This document shows positions 1-8,644 of a stretch of 64,000 nucleotides of DNA, piece after piece (position 1 is the stretch's first letter; the number at the start of each line of letters is the position of its first letter). This DNA comes from Shewanella psychrotolerans (GTDB taxonomy: Bacteria > Pseudomonadota > Gammaproteobacteria > Enterobacterales > Shewanellaceae), in assembly GCF_019457595.1 (NCBI RefSeq), contig NZ_CP080419.1, positions 124,001 to 188,000 of the forward strand, written 5' to 3'. The notes below the pieces were generated by a model that saw nothing but the letters and a program-made list of their open reading frames with translations, did no database searches and was not told where the DNA came from. The position numbers and the translations under genes are program-made.

Positions 1-232
1 GCAAACTCTTCGGTTCCCAAAAAAGCAACGATGACTTCAAAGTGCGCTGGTGGTGTAAATGTTATTGCTGGTGGTGACCACGCTTGCACTTACGGCTGAA
101 TATATCAGGCTAATTTCAACGAATTGACACAAGAGAAGACTTCTCACGGGCTCAATTGCGTCGACAGCTAAATTGTTCGGATATAACAAATAATCGTTGA
201 TATCTACTATTAACTTAATCGGTGTTCAAATA

Positions 233-246
233 TTGATCAAGATCAC
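233..246. promoter_or_regulatory. FNR/EtrA-like motif TTGAT-N4-ATCAC
   Basis: The 14 bases match the FNR-family consensus TTGAT-N4-ATCAA at nine of the ten specified positions. The motif lies in an AT-rich stretch downstream of sulA. No start codon is visible to the left on the minus strand, so its target is unclear and a chance match is possible. Confidence 0.3.
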
Positions 247-278
247 TTTTATTTTATTTTTCTAAACAAAACAGCGAC

Positions 279-303
279 AAAAAAGCCCCTTGCGGGGCTT
301 TTG
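279..303 (-). terminator. Rho-independent terminator of lexA-sulA
   Basis: A nine-pair stem (AAAAGCCCC with GGGGCTTTT, loop TTGC) lies about 25 bases beyond the sulA stop. Read on the minus strand it is followed by a run of T, as expected for the end of the lexA-sulA transcript. Confidence 0.85.
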
Positions 304-326
304 TATGGAAAGGAGGAGTAAATCGA

Positions 327-836
327 TTAATGCAATGAACTAAATAAACAGGCTTGTTGTATGCCTAGATCGTCCTGCATACGGGCTGTTACAGGTAAGT
401 GACTATTTGCATCTTCGATAACGACACCCAGTGCTCGAGTGTTTTTGGCGACGATTTGTAAGCGACGATTATCTCTTGCATCGAGCGATTGAGTCCAACT
501 AATCACCGCACTGGATGTACCACTTGTGAGTGCTTTTTCCATCGCCCAAAGTGCTTCGACTTCATCTTTGGTATGCACGAGTAGAATACGATCCATACGA
601 ACCCCTGCATCTGCGAGCATCTGTTTATAGCCAATATTCGGTGGGCTGATTAGCACGACCCATTGTCCTTGTTGACTTAATCTAGCTAGCTGTGGTGTTA
701 ACGCTTGTAACTCTTGTCTGCCTTGAGTGCTGCTTGACACGGTGGAAATAGTATTTGGGTGGGATGGTTTTAGTTGCTTATTTATATCAACCCACAGACC
801 AGGATGACGTGGCGCATTACCGATTAAATTGTTCAT
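327..836 (-). CDS. sulA: Cell division inhibitor SulA
   Basis: SOS-induced inhibitor that binds FtsZ and blocks septum formation until DNA damage is repaired; cytoplasmic. The 169-residue product has the length of E. coli SulA and the RecA-like fold pattern of the family ([20 protein letters not shown] near residues 50-70). It ends in histidine, and the C-terminal histidine of E. coli SulA is part of the Lon degradation signal. The ATG overlaps the lexA stop by four bases, so the gene is translationally coupled to lexA and shares its LexA-controlled promoter. This arrangement resembles Pseudomonas rather than E. coli, where sulA is separate. A terminator follows at 279-303. Confidence 0.88.
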   Translation of the reverse strand: MNNLIGNAPRHPGLWVDINKQLKPSHPNTISTVSSSTQGRQELQALTPQLARLSQQGQWVVLISPPNIGYKQMLADAGVRMDRILLVHTKDEVEALWAMEKALTSGTSSAVISWTQSLDARDNRRLQIVAKNTRALGVVIEDANSHLPVTARMQDDLGIQQACLFSSLH

Positions 837-1450
837 TGCCAGTCTCCGTTGCGAATAACGCCGACCGCTAAGCCTTCAATGCTTAGGCTTTGATTAGCGA
901 GATCAACCACTATAGGTGAGTAATCTTCATTTTCGGCATGCAAATACACGGTGTTGCCTTTCTTTTCAAAACGCTTAACCGTGACATCATCTTCAACTCG
1001 AGCGACGACGACTTGTCCATTACGTGCTTGTTCAACTTTATGTACAGCAAGTAGATCGCCTTCTAAGATGCCAATATTCTTCATACTGTCCCCCCGCACT
1101 CGTAGCAGGAAGTCCGCACAGGGTCTAAACATATTTGGATCGACCTGATAGTGTTGCTCCACATGCTCTTGGGCTAGTATGGGTTCACCTGCGGCAACTT
1201 GACCGATTAGCGGTAAACCGAGTTCTTCAGGTTCATCTTCTTGGGGGAGCTTTATCCCTCGAGATGTTCCTGGCATGATCTCTATACAGCCTTTTTTCGC
1301 TAGTGCCTTTAAATGTTCTTCTGCAGCATTAGCGCTCTTAAAGCCTAATCTGTGGGCAATTTCAGCTCGAGTAGGTGGCATGCCTGTGTCGGCTATATTG
1401 CGCTTAATTAGCTCTAAAATTTCAGCTTGTCTGGGTGTTAGTGGTCTCAT
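833..1450 (-). CDS. lexA: SOS repressor LexA
   Basis: Transcriptional repressor of the SOS regulon and self-cleaving serine protease (peptidase S24), 205 residues. The N-terminal winged helix-turn-helix occupies about residues 1-70 ([22 protein letters not shown]). The autocleavage bond is Ala87-Gly88 in QVAAGEP. The catalytic dyad is Ser122 (GDSM) and Lys159 (VTVKRF). RecA filaments trigger cleavage. Two consensus LexA boxes lie just upstream (1459-1474 and 1478-1493), so the gene represses itself and sulA. It is first in a two-gene operon with sulA. Confidence 0.97.
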   Translation of the reverse strand: MRPLTPRQAEILELIKRNIADTGMPPTRAEIAHRLGFKSANAAEEHLKALAKKGCIEIMPGTSRGIKLPQEDEPEELGLPLIGQVAAGEPILAQEHVEQHYQVDPNMFRPCADFLLRVRGDSMKNIGILEGDLLAVHKVEQARNGQVVVARVEDDVTVKRFEKKGNTVYLHAENEDYSPIVVDLANQSLSIEGLAVGVIRNGDWQ

Positions 1451-1458
1451 TATCTATC

Positions 1459-1474
1459 CTGTCTTTCCATACAG
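1459..1474. promoter_or_regulatory. LexA box 1 (proximal)
   Basis: CTGTCTTTCCATACAG matches the gammaproteobacterial SOS box CTGT-N8-ACAG exactly. It begins 9 bases upstream of the lexA start codon. Confidence 0.9.
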
Positions 1475-1477
1475 TAA

Positions 1478-1493
1478 CTGTTAGTATATACAG
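1478..1493. promoter_or_regulatory. LexA box 2 (distal)
   Basis: CTGTTAGTATATACAG is a second exact CTGT-N8-ACAG box with an AT-rich core. It is spaced 19 bases centre to centre from box 1, so the sites lie close to two helical turns apart, as in the tandem operators of E. coli lexA. Confidence 0.93.
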
Positions 1494-1573
1494 TATTTAT
1501 GGTAGTGCAAGTATTAACCAGCTTTTTGCCTAAAACCATTAGCTATCTCATTTTATTTAACTTGTTCCTATGC

Positions 1574-2242
1574 TTATCTGTTGGTTAAAAGGCTATTTAA
1601 TAGATCGTGATAGTCTGCGATTGCTGGGAAGTCGTTAAATGACTTGAGTGGCTTTTGGCTATCGGGGTTTTTAATTCCAAGCAGATAACCAACACCTGCT
1701 TTTTGTGCGGCTTGTAAGATCGGCTCACTATCGTCAATGAATAAGCATCGGCTTGGGTCGAGTTGATATTGTGTGAAAAGCGTCTCCCAAAATTGGGGGG
1801 CTTCCTTAGGGTACCCCGTTGCATGGCTCGATAGCATATGGTCTAGCCCAGCAGCTAAATCAGTATGTTCAAGTTTTAGTGCGAGGCTGCTTGGATGGGC
1901 ATTGGTCACCAGTATTCTTGATTTTCCTTGCTCTCCTAAGGCGGTTAGAAATGGCATACTATCTTGGCGCATTTGGATTCTGTCGACAATCGAGCGGTGC
2001 AAGGCGATGATATCAAGTTGGAGTTCACGCTCCCAGTAGTCGAGACAATACCACTCTAAGGTGCCAAAGACTTTGTCATAGGCGGCTTCTACTAGGGTTC
2101 TTGCGCGCTCGATTGGCAAGTTTTTTTGATGGCTAAGGGTTTGAGGCACTAGGCTGAGCCAAAAGTGATTATCAAAATGCAAATCCAGTAGTGTGCCATC
2201 CATATCGAGTAGCACTGTATCTATCTTATTCCATGGAAACAT
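1574..2242 (-). CDS. yrfG: GMP/IMP nucleotidase YrfG, HAD superfamily
   Basis: Haloacid dehalogenase-type phosphatase of 222 residues, the length of E. coli YrfG, which dephosphorylates purine mononucleotides such as GMP and IMP. Motif I with the nucleophilic aspartate is LLDMDGTLLD (about residues 11-20), motif II is the LVTNAHPS region, and motif IV is CLFIDDSEPIL. The DxDxT signature makes it a phosphatase rather than a dehalogenase. It is divergent from nudE, as in E. coli. Substrate specificity is inferred from the family. Confidence 0.85.
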   Translation of the reverse strand: MFPWNKIDTVLLDMDGTLLDLHFDNHFWLSLVPQTLSHQKNLPIERARTLVEAAYDKVFGTLEWYCLDYWERELQLDIIALHRSIVDRIQMRQDSMPFLTALGEQGKSRILVTNAHPSSLALKLEHTDLAAGLDHMLSSHATGYPKEAPQFWETLFTQYQLDPSRCLFIDDSEPILQAAQKAGVGYLLGIKNPDSQKPLKSFNDFPAIADYHDLLNSLLTNR

Positions 2243-2340
2243 ATTGTGGTTTGAAAAAATTCCATCGGTAGAGTTGTGGATTAATCACATCATAGTAAGA
2301 TTGGACTGTGAAGCAAACGTCATTTTTATCAGGGACATTC

Positions 2341-2886
2341 ATGTCGGACAAGAAGCCACAGATTTTACATGCAGAAGTTGTTGCCAAGAGCCGTCTGTTT
2401 CAGATTGAACAAGTGCACCTAAAGTTTTCTAATCAGGTTGAGCGCCAATATGAGCGTATGAAGGGCAACAATCGTGGTGCGGTTATGGTGGTTCCTGTGC
2501 TAGATGACCAATTGCTGCTGGGTCGAGAATATGCTGCGGGTACGCACTCTTACGAGCTGGGCTTCCCCAAAGGCTTAGTCGATCCTGGTGAAACGCCTGT
2601 TCAAGCGGCGAATCGTGAGCTTCAAGAAGAGATAGGTTACGGCGCCCATAAGCTTACTCACCTTATGGAGTTAAGTTTGGCCCCCGGCTATTTTTCTAGC
2701 AAGATGCAGATCTATCTTGCTGAAGACCTTTATGAGAGTCGGCTAGAAGGTGATGAGCCTGAGCCAATCGAGGTGGTTAGTTGGCCGTTAGCAAAGTGGT
2801 TTGATTTATTGTCGCAGGAAGATTTTTCTGAATCTAGAAGTGTAAGCGCCTTGTTTTTGGCCCAGAAACATCTAAAACTAAAGTAG
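2341..2886 (+). CDS. nudE: ADP-sugar/ADP compounds diphosphatase NudE
   Basis: Nudix hydrolase of 181 residues that in E. coli acts on ADP-ribose, Ap3A and NADH. The Nudix box is complete at residues 78-100 (GLVDPGE, then RELQEEIG with the metal-binding glutamates). The ATG at 2341 is preferred over an in-frame ATG at 2308 because it is preceded by AGGGA at suitable spacing and gives the family N-terminus MSDKKPQIL. It is divergent from yrfG and followed 51 bases later by cysQ, which it probably shares a transcript with. Confidence 0.92.
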   Translation: MSDKKPQILHAEVVAKSRLFQIEQVHLKFSNQVERQYERMKGNNRGAVMVVPVLDDQLLLGREYAAGTHSYELGFPKGLVDPGETPVQAANRELQEEIGYGAHKLTHLMELSLAPGYFSSKMQIYLAEDLYESRLEGDEPEPIEVVSWPLAKWFDLLSQEDFSESRSVSALFLAQKHLKLK

Positions 2887-2937
2887 TTAATGAGAATTAT
2901 CATATATGCATTGCCAGTTTAGGCTGTTGGAGTTGTG

Positions 2938-3750
2938 ATGAAGCCAGAAGATTATGTGGAACAGGTGATCGCCATTGCCGTGGAGGCTGGGCTAGCGATA
3001 AAAGATATTTATTTAAAAGGCAGCTTTGATAAAGAGATCAAAGCCGATAATACGCCTGTGACTTCTGCTGATCTTGCCGCTCATGAGATCATTACTTCTG
3101 CGCTAAATAGATTAACTCCTGGCATCCCCGTTTTATCAGAGGAAGATGCTGATATACCACTTTCAGAACGTGCCGAATGGCAGCGTTATTGGTTAGTGGA
3201 TCCTTTGGATGGCACTGGGGAATTTATTGCTGGAAGTGGAGACTTCTCGGTCATTATTGCACTCGTTGAACATAATCGTCCTATTATGGGGATTGTCTAT
3301 GTGCCAATGACAGAGGTGATCTACTATGCCATTGCGGGACTGGGAGCGTATAAGCGGTCGAGTAAAGGAGAGCTGCGTATCTCTAGTCGTCAGCTGACTA
3401 ACGCAGACACACCTTCGCTGCGCTTGGCCGTCAGTCGTCGCCAGGATCCGCATTCGGTGTTGAAGTTATTTAATCAATCTAGGCATTGTGAACTGATTGT
3501 ATTGGGTGGCGCGGCGTTGAAGAGTTGCCTAGTGGCTGAAGGGCGTGCCGATTGTTATGTTCGCATTGGACCTACAGGTGAATGGGACACAGGTGCTGCG
3601 CAAATTATTATAGAAGAAGCCGGTGGTCAGGTGATGGATCTTGAACTGCAGCCGTTAAGTTACAATGAACGTGAAACGTTAGAGAATCCCAATTTTATCG
3701 TCGTGGGCTCTACACATCTGCCTTGGGACGAGTTATTAATCAGTGAATAG
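2938..3750 (+). CDS. cysQ: 3'(2'),5'-bisphosphate nucleotidase CysQ
   Basis: Removes the 3'-phosphate of 3'-phosphoadenosine 5'-phosphate, the by-product of sulfate assimilation and of acyl-carrier-protein modification. Member of the inositol monophosphatase superfamily, about 270 residues. Metal-binding motifs are SEED (67-70), DPLDGT (88-93) and EWDTGAAQIIIEEAGG near the C-terminus. GTG at 2935 and ATG at 2938 are adjacent possible starts; ATG is used here. It overlaps the following acetyltransferase gene by eight bases and follows nudE, as in many gammaproteobacteria. Confidence 0.92.
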   Translation: MKPEDYVEQVIAIAVEAGLAIKDIYLKGSFDKEIKADNTPVTSADLAAHEIITSALNRLTPGIPVLSEEDADIPLSERAEWQRYWLVDPLDGTGEFIAGSGDFSVIIALVEHNRPIMGIVYVPMTEVIYYAIAGLGAYKRSSKGELRISSRQLTNADTPSLRLAVSRRQDPHSVLKLFNQSRHCELIVLGGAALKSCLVAEGRADCYVRIGPTGEWDTGAAQIIIEEAGGQVMDLELQPLSYNERETLENPNFIVVGSTHLPWDELLISE

Positions 3751-4204
3751 TCTGACCTGTTTTTCAGTTCGTCCGATACAAAAGGGCGAACTAAATTCGG
3801 TGTATTTTCTTGAAAAATCGCTTTTCGGTGATCATGGTTACCCTGACTTTTTCTTTCGTCAGAGCTTCGACTGTTGGCCTAGAGGTCTACAAGTAGCGGT
3901 AGATAAACACAATAATTTGCTTGGTTATATTTTGGTTGCGCCAAGTGAGCAAGCTCAATGTGTTTGGATATTGTCAGTCGTGGTCGACACGCTTGCCCAA
4001 GGGCGTGGTGTCGGTAGACGGTTAATTGTTGATGCGATCACATCGCTGCCAAAGCATGTTACAGAAGTTAAACTGACTGTGGCGCCAACGAATCCTGCAC
4101 GACATCTGTATCGCTCCCTAGGTTTTATTGAACACTGCGTCGAGGAGGATTATTTCGGCCCTGGTGAATGCCGTGTGCTGATGTTGCTTAATCTAGAGCC
4201 TTAG
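3743..4204 (+). CDS. GNAT-family N-acetyltransferase
   Basis: Protein of 153 residues with the GCN5-related acetyltransferase fold: the acetyl-CoA-binding loop is in VVVDTLAQGRGVGRRLI (about residues 79-95, core QGRGVGR) and the late motif is NPARHLYRSLGFIEH (about 117-131). The acceptor cannot be told from sequence; proteins of this layout include RimI-like acetylases and small-molecule acetyltransferases. The start overlaps the end of cysQ by eight bases, pointing to translational coupling. Confidence 0.8.
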   Translation: MNSLTCFSVRPIQKGELNSVYFLEKSLFGDHGYPDFFFRQSFDCWPRGLQVAVDKHNNLLGYILVAPSEQAQCVWILSVVVDTLAQGRGVGRRLIVDAITSLPKHVTEVKLTVAPTNPARHLYRSLGFIEHCVEEDYFGPGECRVLMLLNLEP

Positions 4205-4245
4205 TAAGCTGTATCTCTTTAACGTTGCAGTAAAAGGATCGTCGG

Positions 4246-4395
4246 GTGATTTGGACTGGAATAGATGGACTTACCAGTTTAGCGTTAGACGATAAGCTTT
4301 TTATCCAAGACACTACACTCGATCATTTGCTCCGCTATCATGTTGACTCGCTCTTAACTGCAAAGGGATACCAAAAGGAATTGATATGCTGCTAA
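4246..4395 (+). CDS. Small hypothetical ORF, 49 residues
   Basis: A GTG-started frame with a good Shine-Dalgarno (AAGGA at 4234-4238, seven bases before the start) runs 49 codons to a TAA that overlaps the start of the next gene by ten bases. The product begins VIWTGIDGLTSLALDDKLF (first residue Met in vivo) and is soluble in composition, with no membrane segment. It fills a gap that is otherwise unexplained. Not recognised as any family; the overlap suggests coupling to the downstream lipid gene, but it could be non-coding. Confidence 0.45.
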   Translation: MIWTGIDGLTSLALDDKLFIQDTTLDHLLRYHVDSLLTAKGYQKELICC

Positions 4396-6260
4396 CGAAA
4401 CGCTTTTTCCCCTATTTTGCGACTCAGTGTTTGGGGGCGTTAAACGATAATATCTACAAAAATGTGCTGTTACTCATGGTGACCTATGCCCAGATAGGGG
4501 AGTTGCCAATTAGCGTTAACCTGTTTGTAAACCTTGCTGCGGGAGTGTTCATTTTACCGTTTTTTTTGTTTTCCGCCCATGCTGGTATGGTCGCCGATAA
4601 TATGGATAAGGCCAAATTAATACGCAGGTTAAAGCAGTTAGAAGTGGTTATCATGTCTTGTGCCGCCATGGCAATTCTCTCTCAAAGCTATATGGCTATG
4701 CTGGTGTTACTGTTTTTAACGGGCAGTCAATCCGCCTATTTTGGTCCGGTAAAATACTCCTTATTACCTCAGGCGCTCGCTCAAACTGAGTTGGTAAAAG
4801 GCAATGCTTGGGTTGAAATGGGGACTTTCTTGTCAATTTTAATCGGTACCATAAGCGCTGGTTTATTAGTTGCCAATGAGCATGGGGTTGTCATTACCGC
4901 CGTCACTGTTTTTGTTTTGTCGCTTTGTGGTTACTTGTCTAGCAGGGCTATACCAGCGTTGCCGCCTCAAGGTGAGGTAATTAGAATTCGTTTTACGCCC
5001 TTGTCTGGAACTTGGCGCAGTATTGCCAAGGTTAAGCAGACGCCGAGTATATGGATGGCGATACTGGCGATTAGCTGGTTTTGGTTTTTAGGCGCCACCT
5101 ATCTGACCCAATTTCCTAATTTTGCAAAGTTACACCTGCATTCTGACGCTACCGTTGTTTCGCTATTACTGGCGCTATTCTCTATTGGTATTGCTGTCGG
5201 ATCGTTTGTGTGTGAACGTTTTTCATATGGCCATGTGGAGTTAGGGATTCTACCTTTTGGCGTAGCGGGATTAACTTTGTTTGGCATCGATATGTTGTGG
5301 GCTATTCCTGAACCTACCGCTCAGTTGCAAGCGGTTTATAGCCTAGGCAGCTTTGTAAGTAATGAGCAACACTATCGGGTGATGTTTGACCTGTTTATGG
5401 TTGGTTTAAGTGGTGGCTTGTTTATCGTCCCCCTTTATTCATTTATTCAGTCTCGGGCTGATAAGGGAGAGTGTGCCCAGGCTATCGCTGCAAATAATAT
5501 TATTAATGCACTCTTTATGGTCTGTTCGGCGCTGTTGTCGATGCTATTGCTTGAAGGATTTGGCTGGAGTATTACTGAGTTATTTTTGTTACTAGCCATA
5601 CTTAACTCAGTTGTTGCTCTCTATGTTTACTCTCAAGTTCCTGAGTTTACTCAGCGTTTTGTTAGCTATCTGCTCAGCCACCTATTTTATCGTGTCACCG
5701 TGACAGGCAGAGATAAACTGCCTAGAGAAGGCGCCGGGATCATAGTGTGTAATCATGTGAGTTATGTGGATGCCTTGGTGATCATGGGGGTCTCTTCAAG
5801 ACCCATTCGCTTCGTCATGGATAAATCAATCAGCGAGATCCCTTTACTTAAATCCCTTTTTCGTCACGCTGGGGTTATTCCAATTTGTTCACCTAGACAG
5901 TCTGAAGTTACGTATAACCAAGCGTTTGAGTCTATCCACCAAGCGTTAGCCAACGAGGAGTTAGTGTGCCTTTTCCCCGAAGGGCGCTTGAGTCCTGATG
6001 GTCAACTGGGGGAGTTTAGGCCGGGGATTGATAAGATATTAGCTAGAGATCCCGTTACGGTGATCCCTATGGCGCTAAAAGGTTTGTGGGGCTCTTACTT
6101 TAGTCACAAAGATGGCCATGCTCTAAGCACTCGGCCGAAGCGTTTTTGGTCAAAAGTCTCGGTGACACTCGATGATCCACTCAATGGCGCAGATGTGAAT
6201 CGACATCTACTGCGCGATAAGCTGGCGGCTATAATGACGGATTCCAATGAGTCGGAGTAG
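4386..6260 (+). CDS. MFS lysophospholipid transporter-like/PlsC acyltransferase fusion
   Basis: Two-domain inner-membrane protein of 624 residues. Residues 1 to about 420 form a major-facilitator domain like the lysophospholipid flippase LplT (CLGALNDNIYKN near residues 15-26). About residues 430-620 form a 1-acylglycerol-3-phosphate acyltransferase (PlsC) domain with the NHVSYVD box (His457, Asp462) and FPEGR (530-534). E. coli LplT works with Aas, which has an acyltransferase plus acyl-ACP synthetase; here transporter and acyltransferase are fused and no synthetase domain is present. Role inferred: uptake and re-acylation of lysophospholipid. A terminator shared with selU follows. Confidence 0.82.
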   Translation: MLLTKRFFPYFATQCLGALNDNIYKNVLLLMVTYAQIGELPISVNLFVNLAAGVFILPFFLFSAHAGMVADNMDKAKLIRRLKQLEVVIMSCAAMAILSQSYMAMLVLLFLTGSQSAYFGPVKYSLLPQALAQTELVKGNAWVEMGTFLSILIGTISAGLLVANEHGVVITAVTVFVLSLCGYLSSRAIPALPPQGEVIRIRFTPLSGTWRSIAKVKQTPSIWMAILAISWFWFLGATYLTQFPNFAKLHLHSDATVVSLLLALFSIGIAVGSFVCERFSYGHVELGILPFGVAGLTLFGIDMLWAIPEPTAQLQAVYSLGSFVSNEQHYRVMFDLFMVGLSGGLFIVPLYSFIQSRADKGECAQAIAANNIINALFMVCSALLSMLLLEGFGWSITELFLLLAILNSVVALYVYSQVPEFTQRFVSYLLSHLFYRVTVTGRDKLPREGAGIIVCNHVSYVDALVIMGVSSRPIRFVMDKSISEIPLLKSLFRHAGVIPICSPRQSEVTYNQAFESIHQALANEELVCLFPEGRLSPDGQLGEFRPGIDKILARDPVTVIPMALKGLWGSYFSHKDGHALSTRPKRFWSKVSVTLDDPLNGADVNRHLLRDKLAAIMTDSNESE

Positions 6261-6287
6261 ATTTCAAGATATGCGCTATCGAGAGTT

Positions 6288-6317
6288 AAAAAGCCAGAAA
6301 GTTAACTCTGGCTTTTT
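6288..6317. terminator. Bidirectional terminator
   Basis: AAAAAGCCAG pairs with CTGGCTTTTT around a ten-base loop. It sits between the convergent acyltransferase fusion gene and selU and has A/T runs on both sides, so it can end transcripts from either direction. Confidence 0.85.
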
Positions 6318-6323
6318 AAGAAC

Positions 6324-7430
6324 TTAATTCAATGCTAGCTCATCGAGCCATTGGTGCATCGCTTGATGATCGCCACGAAACAATATGCGGTCGCTTTTTT
6401 TGTTGATTTGATACAGGTACATAGGATCATAATATTTATTGAGCAGAATACTTATCCACTCTAAATGTGCTTCGGTATCACCTTGACTCTGCTGAACAGC
6501 TAACGCATGACTAATGATTGCTTGGAGTTCATCGTGCTGCTTACCACCGATCCGCTTTTTAATCCCTGTGATACTTTGGGACAAATATTCTGCAAAGGCG
6601 ATAAAGCCTGCTTCTTCCCCCAGACGTTCGATATAACCGCTAGCCATTTTGTGAACATACTCGTCCAGTAATCGGCTTAACCTAGCGTCTCTACTTTCTT
6701 CTAGGACCACGATATCAGCGGCTTGCATACCTTTATAAAAAACTTGTGGTAGTGCAGAGCGGCCGATGAGATAGCTTTCATCCTCGAGTAATAATGATTT
6801 AGCATTACAGTGTTGATGTTTTAATAACGCGACGGCGAGGGCATTTTCGAAATTGATCTGTGTTGGTTGTACTTCGTGGTATCGACCAAAGCTAGAGCCT
6901 CTATGATGAGCAATACCTTCCAAGTCGACAGCCTCGCTGCGCTTTTGCAGAAATTCTGTTTTGCCACTACCGGTAATACCGCTCAGAATTAACATGGGCT
7001 TCACGCTGGGAGCTGTATCGATAGTGTCTATTAAAAACTGGCGCATCGCCTTATATCCACCTTCGATATAAGGAATATCCAATCCAGCTTCTTTTAACCA
7101 TTGCTGTGTCAGCTGCGAACGCAGCCCACCGCGAAAGCAATATAGGTAGGCATTGGGGTTGGCGTTGAAATATTCTATCCAAGCATCAATCCGCTGTTGT
7201 TTGACATCCCCACAAACTAAAGAGTGCCCTAAGGCTATTGCTGCTTCTTGCCCTTTTTGCTTGTAACATGTACCCACAAGCCTGCGTTCTTCATCCTGCA
7301 TAAGAGGATGATTAGTACTGGTCGGAAAAGCCCCTTTATCAAACTCTATCGGCGCGCGAACATCCATAATGGGGTGGTCGTTGAGAAAGATCTGCTTATA
7401 TGTGCTCTTAGACACAATGTTGGATATCAT
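6324..7430 (-). CDS. selU: tRNA 2-selenouridine synthase SelU (MnmH)
   Basis: Converts the 2-thiouridine at the wobble position of tRNA-Lys, -Glu and -Gln to 2-selenouridine using selenophosphate. The 368-residue protein has an N-terminal rhodanese domain with the active cysteine Cys98 in YCFRGG, then a P-loop domain with GITGSGKT (151-158). Its ATG overlaps the selD stop as TAATG, so it is coupled to the gene that makes its selenium donor. The gene was formerly named ybbB. Confidence 0.95.
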   Translation of the reverse strand: MISNIVSKSTYKQIFLNDHPIMDVRAPIEFDKGAFPTSTNHPLMQDEERRLVGTCYKQKGQEAAIALGHSLVCGDVKQQRIDAWIEYFNANPNAYLYCFRGGLRSQLTQQWLKEAGLDIPYIEGGYKAMRQFLIDTIDTAPSVKPMLILSGITGSGKTEFLQKRSEAVDLEGIAHHRGSSFGRYHEVQPTQINFENALAVALLKHQHCNAKSLLLEDESYLIGRSALPQVFYKGMQAADIVVLEESRDARLSRLLDEYVHKMASGYIERLGEEAGFIAFAEYLSQSITGIKKRIGGKQHDELQAIISHALAVQQSQGDTEAHLEWISILLNKYYDPMYLYQINKKSDRILFRGDHQAMHQWLDELALN

Positions 7431-8473
7431 TAAATGAGTTCCACGAGTTGAGTTGAATCCGTGTTATCAACCAATTGGCCAATACTTATCGCTGCAATGT
7501 GATTGGCGCTGAGTAGTGCAATTAGTTCGGCTTCATGGGAGCTTGACACTGAGATAAGTAAGCCGCCACTGGTTTGCGGATCACACAGCAGGGCTTTCTG
7601 CTCTTCGGTTACTTGCGGCAGATGTTCGCCGTAACTGTCGAAGTTGCGATGAGTTCCTCCTGGGATGCACCCCATCTCTAGATAAGCTTTCGCTTTTGGC
7701 AATAAGGGGAGAGTATCAATAGCTATCTTGGCAGATAGATTTGCCCCCAGACACATCTCGATAAGATGTCCCGCTAAGCCAAAACCGGTTACGTCTGTCA
7801 TCGCGGTCACGCCACTTATCTTTGCGATAGCTGGCCCAAGTTTATTCAGTTCACACATGGCATCGGGCGCGATGTTGATATCTTCATCGGCGAGTTTCTT
7901 TTGTTTTTGGGCGGTAGTAAGAATCCCGATACCTATAGGTTTGGTGAGATAGAGTTTATCGCCCGCCTTGGCAGTATTGTTTTGCTTAAGCTCGGTCAGT
8001 GGGATCTGTCCCGTTACTGCAAGGCCAAAAATGGGTTCGGGTGCATCAATGCTGTGCCCTCCGGCTAACATAATGCCTGCGTCGGCACAGGCTTGGCGAC
8101 CACCGTCGACCACTTGCTGTGCTATCTCGGCAGGTAAGATATTCACTGGCCAGCCTAAGATTGCAATCGCCATCATAGGCGTTCCACCCATTGCATAGAT
8201 ATCACTAATGGCATTGGTCGCCGCGATGCGCCCAAAAGTAAATGGATCATCAACGATTGGCATGAAAAAGTCGGTGGTACTGATGATGCCGGTTTCTGCG
8301 TTTAGCTTGTAAACTGCGGCGTCATCACGGGTACTATTGCCCACCAATATATTAGGATCGTCGAAATGAGGTAGCTGTGATGCCAGAATGGTGCCTAAAA
8401 CTTTAGGCGAAATTTTACAGCCGCAACCTGCGCCATGACTGTATTCGGTGAGTTTGATTTTTGTTTCTGACAT
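7430..8473 (-). CDS. selD: Selenide, water dikinase SelD
   Basis: Makes selenophosphate from selenide and ATP, the donor for tRNA selenation and for selenocysteine. From the ATG at 8473 the protein is 347 residues. The catalytic pair is Cys17 and Lys20 in GAGCGCK, numbered as in E. coli; the site is cysteine, not selenocysteine. An upstream in-frame ATG at 8524 would add 17 residues with no family match. It forms a two-gene operon with selU (one-base overlap). Confidence 0.95.
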   Translation of the reverse strand: MSETKIKLTEYSHGAGCGCKISPKVLGTILASQLPHFDDPNILVGNSTRDDAAVYKLNAETGIISTTDFFMPIVDDPFTFGRIAATNAISDIYAMGGTPMMAIAILGWPVNILPAEIAQQVVDGGRQACADAGIMLAGGHSIDAPEPIFGLAVTGQIPLTELKQNNTAKAGDKLYLTKPIGIGILTTAQKQKKLADEDINIAPDAMCELNKLGPAIAKISGVTAMTDVTGFGLAGHLIEMCLGANLSAKIAIDTLPLLPKAKAYLEMGCIPGGTHRNFDSYGEHLPQVTEEQKALLCDPQTSGGLLISVSSSHEAELIALLSANHIAAISIGQLVDNTDSTQLVELI

Positions 8474-8592
8474 GAACTCGAAGACTCTAATAAGGAAATG
8501 AACAACGGCCAATGATAGACCCATCTATTGACCACTTCAATCAGGTCTCTTTAGTGATGTGAACCTTAGTGAGCTATATGGCTAATAATGAA

Positions 8593-8616
8593 AAGGTCAC
8601 TCGCTAGAGTGACCTT
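8593..8616 (-). terminator. Terminator of the desaturase gene
   Basis: A perfect ten-pair stem (AAGGTCACTC with GAGTGACCTT, loop GCTA) lies about 30 bases past the desaturase stop. On the minus strand it is followed by TTTTC. Confidence 0.75.
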
Positions 8617-8644
8617 GATCCGCAATTGACTGTTACTGATTATA

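Larger units (their letters stand above)
1..326. other. Left-edge region without an assignable gene
   Basis: No complete gene is visible before sulA. Bases 3-74 read as an open frame with no visible start, closed by a TGA at 75-77. A second short frame at 59-127 would encode a hydrophobic 22-residue segment (starting MLLLVVTTLAL). Joined by a frameshift the two would resemble the C-terminal membrane anchor of a protein starting left of the window, but neither half is recognisable. The rest is AT-rich and holds an FNR-like motif at 233-246 and the sulA terminator at 279-303. Confidence 0.35.

Noticed and set aside
1597..1824. 75-codon frame inside yrfG on the same strand
   Set aside because: Out-of-frame shadow of yrfG; no ribosome site and no family pattern.
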